Source of the DNA: Planctomycetota bacterium
GTDB lineage: Bacteria > Planctomycetota > UBA1135 > GCA-002686595
Direction of reading: 5' to 3'
Length of the DNA: 43,544 bases
NCBI GenBank assembly: GCA_947484275.1
Contig: CANKOY010000030.1
Coordinates: forward strand, 1 to 43,544
How positions within the stretch are numbered: position 1 is the first letter of the stretch; every line of letters begins with the position of its first letter. The translations under genes and the position numbers were made by a program. The notes below the pieces were generated by a model, which had not been told where the DNA came from, ran no database searches, and saw nothing but the letters and a program-made list of their open reading frames with translations. Positions 18,055 to 25,278 of this stretch are shown here, one piece after another.

Positions 18055-18579
18055 TCAGCGCTGCTCGAGCACGCTCAGGTTGGCAATCTCGATGCGACCG
18101 CTGCCTTCGGTTGACAGGCCGACCGCACCCTTGGCGCGCACATAGGGCAGCGTTCCCTGGGAGGGTTCACCGTCGATCTCGATGTCGATGTCTTCACCCT
18201 TCAGGCGCACGCGCACGCGGCTCCACTTGGAGTCCGGCTTGGGGTCGAACGCGACCTCGAAGCCGCCCGGGCCGCGTGCGTGCAGGACGAGCGTGGGGCG
18301 GCCCTCGAGGGCGCGCGCGTCAAGGCTGAGCACGCAGTCCCCGAATTCCCTCACGATCCACAGGGCCGCGGCGGGGGCCTCGCAGGTCAGGGAGCCTTCG
18401 CGCATGGACCAGTGGGCGCCGTCAGCGCCGGCGGGCAATTGCCAACCGCCCAAGTCGCTGCCTTTCGTCAGCGGTTGAAAGCCGTCGGTCGCCCCCGAAA
18501 ACGGCGCGGCTTGCGGGGTGCTGTCACAGGCCGTGGCCAGGGCCGCCAGCATCAGTGCGGACGCGAATCGGAACATCAT
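18055..18579 (-). CDS. DUF1080-like (3-keto-disaccharide hydrolase-like) lipoprotein
   Basis: A 174-residue lipoprotein with the lipobox LAALATAC (cysteine 18). The mature part is a concanavalin-like beta sandwich of the DUF1080 type: GGWQLPAGADGAHWSMREGS, SLDARALEGRPTLVLHARGP, WSRVRVRLKGEDIDIEIDGE and GAVGLSTEGSGRIEIANL. Proteins with this domain are very numerous in planctomycetes, and some relatives hydrolyse 3-keto-glucosides; activity here is not shown. It lies upstream of the PSCyt1-DUF1553 gene on the same strand, with about 180 bases between, so a common operon is possible but not assured. Two tandem ATG codons (18579 and 18576) begin the frame; neither has a Shine-Dalgarno site. Confidence 0.8.
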   Translation of the reverse strand: MMFRFASALMLAALATACDSTPQAAPFSGATDGFQPLTKGSDLGGWQLPAGADGAHWSMREGSLTCEAPAAALWIVREFGDCVLSLDARALEGRPTLVLHARGPGGFEVAFDPKPDSKWSRVRVRLKGEDIDIEIDGEPSQGTLPYVRAKGAVGLSTEGSGRIEIANLSVLEQR

Positions 18580-18780
18580 GATCGCCGAAGTGTGCCGTAG
18601 AAGTCGCCCGCTCGCCAGCGGGGAGCGCCACCCCAGGTCGGTGCGCGAGATTCTCAGTTCTCTGACTGCCTGCGGGGGAAGGTGATCTGAGTCCTGTCCC
18701 CATTTCGGACGTCCATCCCCCGGGCGCCGCCCACTACGCAGGGTCGGTTCCAAGGCGCGTGCGCGGGGAGGATCAGGCGC

Positions 18781-19434
18781 TCACTTCACGGGTTCTTCGA
18801 GCAGCGGGGACTCCCTGGCCCACTGTCGGAAACTGATCGGGCTTTGCGCGCTGGCCTTGCGGTACTCAATGATCAGTCGATCAAGGGTTGGCTCGCCCAT
18901 GAGGTCCGAGCGCACGAAGCGCTCGAGGCGGTTGAAGCCGAACTTGAGATCGAGCTGCTCCTCAGCTTCGTCGGCGCGCACGTTCTCCTTATTCAGCAAC
19001 CATATCGCGGACGCAACGCCCGAGCGATCGGCTCCGCGCGTGCAGTGAACCAGGATCGGCTGCGTCATTTCGTCGAACGCATCGAGCAAACGCAGGACGC
19101 GTTGGCGTTGGGTCAGGCGCGAACTCGACATCGGAAGGTGGCGATAGGCGGCGCCGTTGGCTGCAACGACTGCGGCCTCGATGGACTCGCCGTCCTGCTT
19201 TGGGCCGCCCTTCAGGCGCAGGTCGATCACGCTCTTGATGCCGTGCTTGTCGATCACCTGCCCCAGGTTCTCGCCCGACATCTCCCCCGCGCGGTACAGC
19301 CTCTGGGGCACGACTTCGTACAAGTTGTCGTGCAACGCCGTGCGCACCAGGTACGGCGCCGCGGCGACGAGCAGGCACAGGAACGGAATCCCAAGCGCTG
19401 CCGCAGCGATCCGGCGCAGGTGCTTGCGGTTCAT
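18781..19434 (-). CDS. Membrane-anchored dual-specificity/tyrosine phosphatase
   Basis: A 217-residue protein with one N-terminal hydrophobic segment (residues 9-28, FLCLLVAAAPYLV) preceded by basic residues, so it is probably anchored with the catalytic domain outside the cytoplasm. The cysteine phosphatase loop is HCTRGADRSG (Cys131, Arg137), the HCX5R signature of DSP/PTP enzymes. Upstream, LYRAGEMSGENLGQVIDKHG and SVIDLRLKGGPK match the Siw14/DUF442-like DSP group. Its ATG overlaps the stop of the debranching enzyme by four bases (ATGA at 19431-19434), so it is translationally coupled to it. Because some DSPs (laforin, SEX4) act on glucans, a glucan or sugar-phosphate substrate is conceivable; this is inference only. 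Confidence 0.87.
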   Translation of the reverse strand: MNRKHLRRIAAAALGIPFLCLLVAAAPYLVRTALHDNLYEVVPQRLYRAGEMSGENLGQVIDKHGIKSVIDLRLKGGPKQDGESIEAAVVAANGAAYRHLPMSSSRLTQRQRVLRLLDAFDEMTQPILVHCTRGADRSGVASAIWLLNKENVRADEAEEQLDLKFGFNRLERFVRSDLMGEPTLDRLIIEYRKASAQSPISFRQWARESPLLEEPVK

Positions 19435-21452
19435 CGGCGGCGCGTCCGCACCTTTCGCGAGGTCCGCGCCTCGGCCCTCGAGGACCCGGTCCTCTTGGAG
19501 TTGATCGGTGCCAGCACGATTTTGTCCAGGCGCATCAACTCGCCCACGGACCAGGCCTGGAAGGGACAGCCGCGCGGTTGGTGCGGCGCGTCGCCGTCGG
19601 CGATCTCCGAGACATGGCCGAGACCGGCTGTCTCGAGGTGCGCGAGCATCGGCTCGAGGAATTTCTTGCGCGCGGAGAGCCGCGCGGCCGCAGTGTCACC
19701 GCGCGCGCGCACCCACGCTTCGACGAAGGGACCGGACATCCACGGCCAAACCGTGCCCTGGTGGTATGCGCTGTCGCGCTGCAGAGGCCCGCCTTCGTAG
19801 CGACCGACGTACTTCCCGTCCTGAGCCTCAAGTGAGCGCGGGCCCATGGAAGTCCACAACTGCTGCTCAACGACATCCACGACGCTTCTCGCGCGCTTGC
19901 CCGCGAGCAACTGCAGTGGCAGACCGCCGATGGCGAGCAGCTGATTCGGCCGCACGCTTCCGTCGCAGACTCCGGGGACGTGATCGCAATCCACGACGTC
20001 GTACAGGCAGCCGCGTTCCTCGTTCCAAAAGCGCGCTTCGAAGGAGCGCGAGCCGCGGTCGAATTCCAGTGCGAAGCGACCCATGACCTGGGCGCCGATC
20101 CACAGGGCGTTGAGCCAGAGCGCTTGGATTTCCACGGGCTTTCCAGTGCGCGGCGTGATCACACGGCCGTCCACGAGCGCATCCATCCAGGTCAATTGCA
20201 CCCCGGGTTCGCCCGCGCGCAGAAGCCCGTCGCTGTCTGCGCCGATGCGATAGCGCGTGCCCGAGAGGTAACCGTCGAGGATCTGTTCCACCGCGCGCCA
20301 CAGGCGATTCGCATGGGCGCGAGAGAGCACGCGATTCTGACGCACGAAGGTCTGGAGCAAATCGTGCACGCCGATCACATACCAAAGCGACGAGTCGACG
20401 GAGTTGTACTCCGCTTCGCCGCCCGCGTCTGGGAAACGATTGGGCAACATGCCCTCGGAGACGTGCTGCGACCACTCGAGCAGAATGGCGAGCGCATCGT
20501 CGAGCCGACCGCCCGCGAGGCACATCCCGCGCATGGCAATGAACGTGTCACGACCCCAATCGCCAAACCACGGATAGCCCGCGACGATTGTCAATCCTGA
20601 TCCGCGCGCGACGATGTAGGCGTCGGCCGCGCGGCTAAGGGGGTCTTGGAACTTTTCGCGGCGCTGTTTCTCCGCTCTGCGCCAAGCGCCGATGCGAGCG
20701 GACAGCGGGCCGTCGGCGGCGCGAATTTCCACGAGCGCCGCTTCGGTCCCCAGAACGAGTTGCGCTTCGCCGGCGGCGAAATCGAACGTGAAGGTCCCCG
20801 GCGAGGCCAGGTCCTCGACGTGCTCGAAACCGCGCGCGCGCTCGTCGCTGTAGAGAAAATTCCTGTACCACTCCGGATGCAAATCAAAGCGCCCGTTCGC
20901 GAGCCCCTGGACCGCGGGCAGCGATCCGTATTGCTGCCAACGCACGCCGTCGGCCACGGCCTGGGTGCGGAAATCGAACTCGCGGTTCTCGCGGTGCAGT
21001 CCGTGCAATTCGCGACCGGACAGGAGCGGGCGCACTTCCAAAGTGCAATTCGCGCGCGGCTTGGACAAGCGCCAGGTCATGACCACGGCCGAACGGCCGC
21101 GCGGCACGAAAATCTCGTGCTCGACGAACACACCCTTGGCGACTTCGAACTTCCAGCGCGGCCAGGGCGCATGTTGGAACTCGCGAATCAGCGCGCGGGC
21201 GTCGGGATAGGCAACGTCGCCCGCGTAGGTGTTCGTGGACAGGGGAATGCGCTCGCCGTCGAGCGTCAACCAGGCTTCGACCGCCGCCACGAGCGCAACG
21301 CGCTCCGCCGGGGGCTGAGTCGCCGTGCAGAGCAAGTTGTGATAGCGACGCGAGCGCGTGCCGTCCGCGCGCGCGGAGGCGAATCCCCCCAGGCCGTCGG
21401 CTTCGAGCCACTCTCGGTCATCCGAATTCGTCGGTGTTTCCAGTGCTGCCAT
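19431..21452 (-). CDS. Glycogen debranching enzyme (amylo-alpha-1,6-glucosidase type, GH133)
   Basis: A 673-residue enzyme expected to remove alpha-1,6 branch points from glycogen-like alpha-glucan. The N-terminal GDE_N domain begins EWLEADGLGGFASA and includes RSRRYHNLLCTAT. The catalytic (alpha/alpha)6 barrel has GYPWFGDWGRDTFIAMRG, PNRFPDAGGEAEYNSVD, LTWMDALVDGRVITPRTGKP and YHQGTVWPWMSGPFVEAW, the standard bacterial/archaeal amylo-1,6-glucosidase set. ATG 21452 is preceded by AGGA in AGGAAGACAGAC, which supports it; the open frame upstream to 21551 looks non-coding. It lies 179 bases after the glycosyltransferase and overlaps the phosphatase by four bases. The C-terminal 25 residues are very Arg/Ser-rich. 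Confidence 0.94.
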   Translation of the reverse strand: MAALETPTNSDDREWLEADGLGGFASARADGTRSRRYHNLLCTATQPPAERVALVAAVEAWLTLDGERIPLSTNTYAGDVAYPDARALIREFQHAPWPRWKFEVAKGVFVEHEIFVPRGRSAVVMTWRLSKPRANCTLEVRPLLSGRELHGLHRENREFDFRTQAVADGVRWQQYGSLPAVQGLANGRFDLHPEWYRNFLYSDERARGFEHVEDLASPGTFTFDFAAGEAQLVLGTEAALVEIRAADGPLSARIGAWRRAEKQRREKFQDPLSRAADAYIVARGSGLTIVAGYPWFGDWGRDTFIAMRGMCLAGGRLDDALAILLEWSQHVSEGMLPNRFPDAGGEAEYNSVDSSLWYVIGVHDLLQTFVRQNRVLSRAHANRLWRAVEQILDGYLSGTRYRIGADSDGLLRAGEPGVQLTWMDALVDGRVITPRTGKPVEIQALWLNALWIGAQVMGRFALEFDRGSRSFEARFWNEERGCLYDVVDCDHVPGVCDGSVRPNQLLAIGGLPLQLLAGKRARSVVDVVEQQLWTSMGPRSLEAQDGKYVGRYEGGPLQRDSAYHQGTVWPWMSGPFVEAWVRARGDTAAARLSARKKFLEPMLAHLETAGLGHVSEIADGDAPHQPRGCPFQAWSVGELMRLDKIVLAPINSKRTGSSRAEARTSRKVRTRRR

Positions 21453-21631
21453 GTCGTCTGTCTTCCTGGGCGGCGTCCTGCGCCAAGTGCTCGTCCTGCG
21501 GTTCGCCCGCGCCGACCTAGGGCTCGGCGATGGTCCGGCGGCAGCGGGCATGCGCGCAGCGAATCAGGTCGTCGTGCTTTGGAGGGAAAGGGGGTGCGGG
21601 CGAGTGTAGTGAACTCGGCGTGCTCGCGCCC

Positions 21632-23287
21632 TCATCGCTCGGCTCGTGCTGCGCGCGGACGCGGAAAACGCGCGAGATTCTCGGCGTAGCGGGCCGCGAC
21701 GGTGGACCACGAACACTCGCCCGCCACGAAGTCGCGCGCCGCCGCTTCGAGCTTCGCGCGCCGCTCGACGTCGCCGGCCAAGTCCAGGAAAAGTCGCGAG
21801 AGCTGCTGCACTTCGTCCGCGCCCGGGGCCACGCGCAGGACGCAACTGTCGGGCAGTTCGCGCTGTTCCGCGAGGTCGCTTGCGATCACCGCCCGACCCA
21901 GGGCCAGGGACTGGAACACGCCGCCGGAAGTCCCGCCTGTGGACGGTCCGCGCAATTGCACGGCGAAATCACCGGCGTGGATCCAATCCCAGGCCTCGGA
22001 TTCCTCCACGCGGCCTGTGAGACGCACGCTGCCCTCGAGGCCCAGAGCGCGCAGGAGCCCGGCCACGTCGAGGGATTCGGAATCCTCGGCGCCGATCAGG
22101 GCCAGCCGCAGGTCCGGGCGCGAGGCCCGCGCTCCATGGAAGGCCCGCAGCAGCGGCTCGATGCGCTTGTGTGCCTGCACGCTCCCGAAACTGGTCAGCA
22201 GGACGCCTGCCTGCCATTGGTCGGGCAGATTGAGCCGCTTGCGGGTTTCGCGGCGATCCCCGTCGCGCCAGCGCGGTTGTGCGCCGTGGCCGACGAGCGC
22301 TGACGGCGCCGAGCCTCCGCGCGCGCGCGAAATGAGCTCGCCGACATGTTGCGAGTGGACCAGGAAGGCATCGGCTGAGTTCACCACACTGCGGTTGAGG
22401 CTCAGCCGAAAGCGATCGCTCCACAGACCCATCGGCGCCGCGGGGCGCGCTGCTTCTGCTCGCAAATCGAGCGTGCGCTCGCCGCGCGCGTCGCGAACGG
22501 AAATCTCGCGAATGAAGGCCCCGAGACGGCGCGTGTCGCCGTTCCTGCGCTGCTCGTCGGACAGGGACAGCGGGCGCACGGCGATGCTGACCACCGGATC
22601 CGTCGATCCAACGAGTTCGATCTCCAGCTGTTGTTCGCGGTTCGCCGCAGTGACCTGCGCGCGGGAACTGCGCTCGCGGCAGCGCAACTCGACGCTGCGG
22701 CCCGGTTCACACGTCAAACTGACCCGCAGACTGCGGTTGGTCTCACCGAAGAGCCGCACACGCGCCAGATCGCTGGTCCAGCGGCCCGCGGTCTCGGGCA
22801 GGTGCCAGCCGTCAAGCAGCGTGCCCTCCAAGTGCCTCGGATCGACCGGCAGCGGTGCCGCGCGCGCCTGGCGTCGGCGCGCCAGGCCATTCTCGAAGTA
22901 GACGCGGGCTTCGCGAAACCCGCCCTCGCGCAGCGCCAGGGCCAGGCCCTTGGCCCCACCGCGCGCAAGCGCCGGGTGAGTGGCCAAGGCCAAATCGAAC
23001 AGGATCCAATCGTGCAACACCACCGTTCCGCCGAGGCGCCGCAGCATGGGCACCATGAACGCGTGAGCGATCTCGTTCCCAAGTTGATAGACGATCTGAT
23101 CGAAGGCGCGCGGATCTAGCGTGCGTACCGAGAGCATCTTTCGGCCCAGCAGCTTTTCGCCCTCGCGGCCGTGCTCGACGAACAGTTCGATCTCCGCGTG
23201 ACGCGACAGTTCCGCCAACAGGTGGCGCGTGTAGTCGCCGATGCCACTCACCACGGACGGCGGCGTCGTGATCAGGGCGAACTTCAT
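21632..23287 (-). CDS. GT4-family glycosyltransferase with inserted beta domain
   Basis: A 551-residue GT-B fold glycosyltransferase. The N-terminal Rossmann half opens with PPSVVSGIGDYTRHLLAEL. Residues about 158-272 form an insertion that starts DGWHLPETAGRWT and ends RRLGAFIREISV; this pattern occurs as a beta-sandwich module in other exopolysaccharide proteins. The C-terminal donor-binding half contains LLTSFGSVQAHKRIEPLLRA, VRLTGRVEESEAWDWIHAGD and GPSTGGTSGGVFQSLALGRA. GGGGAG lies just before ATG 23287, giving a good start. It follows the methionine aminopeptidase gene by 10 bases and precedes the debranching enzyme, so a glucan or exopolysaccharide role is plausible. Donor and acceptor are not known. 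Confidence 0.86.
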   Translation of the reverse strand: MKFALITTPPSVVSGIGDYTRHLLAELSRHAEIELFVEHGREGEKLLGRKMLSVRTLDPRAFDQIVYQLGNEIAHAFMVPMLRRLGGTVVLHDWILFDLALATHPALARGGAKGLALALREGGFREARVYFENGLARRRQARAAPLPVDPRHLEGTLLDGWHLPETAGRWTSDLARVRLFGETNRSLRVSLTCEPGRSVELRCRERSSRAQVTAANREQQLEIELVGSTDPVVSIAVRPLSLSDEQRRNGDTRRLGAFIREISVRDARGERTLDLRAEAARPAAPMGLWSDRFRLSLNRSVVNSADAFLVHSQHVGELISRARGGSAPSALVGHGAQPRWRDGDRRETRKRLNLPDQWQAGVLLTSFGSVQAHKRIEPLLRAFHGARASRPDLRLALIGAEDSESLDVAGLLRALGLEGSVRLTGRVEESEAWDWIHAGDFAVQLRGPSTGGTSGGVFQSLALGRAVIASDLAEQRELPDSCVLRVAPGADEVQQLSRLFLDLAGDVERRAKLEAAARDFVAGECSWSTVAARYAENLARFPRPRAARAER

Positions 23288-23297
23288 CGCTCCCCGA

Positions 23298-24230
23298 TCA
23301 CGCGGTCAGGATTTCGACGCCGTCCTCGGAAAGGTAGATCGAGTGCTCGGTCTGCGCGACCATGACACCCTCGGCTTCCACCAAAGGTGGATAGCGCATC
23401 AGCGAGCCCTGGCGCGCGAGTTTGGTCAACGTGTCCTCCACCACCGCCGGATCGTGTTCATGGAAGTAGCGCCGCGCGATCGGCAGGCCACGCCAGGATT
23501 CGATTTCCTTGAGCACGCCCTTGTCGAGTCCCTTCGCGCGCAAGGGAGGGCGCACCATCATGAACACTTCCGCCTTGCCCTTCTCGGTGATGTACCCGCG
23601 CCCGTTGCAGGCGAAGGGCTCGATCGCGAAGACCATGCCGGCCTTCAAACGCTCGCGCGTCGACTCGCCCTGATTGGGAATCTGCGGCGGCATGTGCACC
23701 TTCCAGCGGCCGAGCCCGTGACCGGTGAGGTTGCGAACCGGATGGTAGCCCGCTGCCATGATCGTGCGCTCGATCGCGGCGCCGAGGTCACCGACGGAGA
23801 CGCCGACGCCGATGGTCGCAATCGCCGCTGCGAGCGCATCAGAGGACGCGCGCACCAGGGGCGTCCAGCGCTTGTCGGCGGACAGATCGATCGAGGCAGC
23901 AGTGTCGGCCACGTAACCGTCCACGTGCACGCCGAAGTCGACCTTGACGCAGTCGCCCTCTTCGTAGCGCAACTCGTCCCCGGGCGGCGAGCAATAATGC
24001 GCCGCGACATTGTTGCGCGAGGATTGCGCCGGGAAGCCGGGTTGGGCGCCGCGCTCGCGGATCATCGACTCGACGGTTTCGAGCACGTCGCGAACGAGCA
24101 CGCCGGCCTTGACGTTCTCCTTCGCCCACTCGCGGCATTCCGAGGCGATGCGGCCGGCGCGCCGCCAACTGGTCAGGGCTTGGGGATCCACGCGCGGAGC
24201 ATAGGTGAGCGACCGCGCGCTGTCTCGCAC
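23298..24230 (-). CDS. map: Type II (archaeal-type) methionine aminopeptidase
   Basis: A 310-residue pita-bread metalloprotease that removes the initiator methionine. The metal ligands are visible: Asp98 (KVDFG), Asp109 (VADTA), His171 (GHGL), Glu204 (AIEPF) and Glu295 (AQTEHS); His78 in AAHY contacts substrate. Features of type II rather than the usual bacterial type I enzyme are PGFPAQSSRNNVAAHY, NLTGHGLGRWKVHMPPQIPN and the roughly 60-residue helical insertion before the last glutamate (LPIARRYFHE to LMRYPPLVEAEG). No ATG start is available; GTG 24230 gives the longest form and GTG 24191 is equally possible. The gene is divergent from modA, with 101 bases between. Confidence 0.9.
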   Translation of the reverse strand: MRDSARSLTYAPRVDPQALTSWRRAGRIASECREWAKENVKAGVLVRDVLETVESMIRERGAQPGFPAQSSRNNVAAHYCSPPGDELRYEEGDCVKVDFGVHVDGYVADTAASIDLSADKRWTPLVRASSDALAAAIATIGVGVSVGDLGAAIERTIMAAGYHPVRNLTGHGLGRWKVHMPPQIPNQGESTRERLKAGMVFAIEPFACNGRGYITEKGKAEVFMMVRPPLRAKGLDKGVLKEIESWRGLPIARRYFHEHDPAVVEDTLTKLARQGSLMRYPPLVEAEGVMVAQTEHSIYLSEDGVEILTA

Positions 24231-24331
24231 CTGCGCGGCAAATCAGCGGACCATGCCGGAGGAATGTGATCCGTGGCGGGCACAGGACCGGCGGCGCGCT
24301 GGACTCGCGCGGGACTGCTTAGACTTGGGCC

Positions 24332-25177
24332 ATGGAGGAGCACGCATCTCGGGGCATTGGGCGCTTCAGGTCGAGGCGGGCGTTGGTCTCTGCCCTGCTC
24401 GCCCTGGGAACCCTGGTCGCCTGCTCGGAGCGCGACGACACCCTCCCCCGCCGCGCGGCGGAATTGCAGGTCTACGCCGCCGCATCCCTGCGCGATGTGC
24501 TCCTGGAGTTGGAGCCGGGCCTCGAGGCAATTCTCGGCGCAGACTTGTTGATCAACCTCGGATCCTCCGGCGACCTGGCACGCCAGATTGTCGCCGGCGC
24601 GCCCGCGGATGTGTTCCTTTCGGCGGACGAGCGCGAGATGGACCGCGTGGCAGTGCTCGGGTTGCTGGAAGCCAGCACACGCCGCGATTTTCTTTCGAAC
24701 CACTTGGTCGTCGTCGAGCCCCTGGAGGACTCGGCGGATTGGAAGTCGATCTTCACGCAGCCGTTCGACCCCGGGCAACTGGCAGGGGGACGGATCGAGA
24801 GGCTCTCACTTGCGAACGTAGAGACGGTTCCAGCAGGCCGCTACGCGAAGGCCTGGCTCGAAGCTCGTGGGGTTTGGAGTTCCGTTGCGAAGCGCGTGTT
24901 GCCCGCCATCGATGTCCGTGCCGCCACTGCGGCAGTGGAATCGGGCGGCGCTCAGGCGGGAATCGTGTATCGAACCGATGCGTCGCGATCGGCGCGCGTC
25001 AGCGTGGTCTTCGAAGTGCCCCGGAGCGAGGGGCCGGCGATCGTCTATCCTGCGGCGGCCCTGCGGCGGAGCGCCGATTCGGCGCGAGCTCGCCGCATGC
25101 TCGAGCTCCTGTCGGAGCGCAGCGCCCGCGCCATCTTCGAGCGCCACGGATTCGAGACGCTGCCCAGGGCCCGCTGA
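24332..25177 (+). CDS. modA: Molybdate ABC transporter substrate-binding lipoprotein ModA
   Basis: A 281-residue periplasmic binding protein, here a lipoprotein (lipobox GTLVAC, cysteine 31). ModA hallmarks are ELQVYAAASLRDVLLELEP, INLGSSGDLARQIVAGAPAD, VFLSADEREMDRV, and late IDVRAATAAVESGGAQAGIV, where serines, the Ala-Ala backbone and a tyrosine normally bind the oxyanion. It should deliver molybdate (or tungstate) to ModB/ModC for molybdenum cofactor. Unusually, modBC lie about 3 kb further on, with an opposite-strand glucosidase between. A TAGACT hexamer ends 6 bases before ATG 24332, so the mRNA may be leaderless. No Mo-responsive operator was identified. Confidence 0.93.
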   Translation: MEEHASRGIGRFRSRRALVSALLALGTLVACSERDDTLPRRAAELQVYAAASLRDVLLELEPGLEAILGADLLINLGSSGDLARQIVAGAPADVFLSADEREMDRVAVLGLLEASTRRDFLSNHLVVVEPLEDSADWKSIFTQPFDPGQLAGGRIERLSLANVETVPAGRYAKAWLEARGVWSSVAKRVLPAIDVRAATAAVESGGAQAGIVYRTDASRSARVSVVFEVPRSEGPAIVYPAAALRRSADSARARRMLELLSERSARAIFERHGFETLPRAR

Positions 25178-25278
25178 GCGGCCCGACGTGGCCGTTGCGA
25201 GCGGGTGCCGCGGAGCCCGATTCGAGCAACTGGATCCCCGCCGCGTGGTAAGCGTGCCCCGGGCGGGCGAAAACGTCC

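Noticed and set aside
16869..18329. 486-codon open frame antisense to the PSCyt1-DUF1553 gene
   Set aside because: It is a shadow of a well-supported gene and has no domain.
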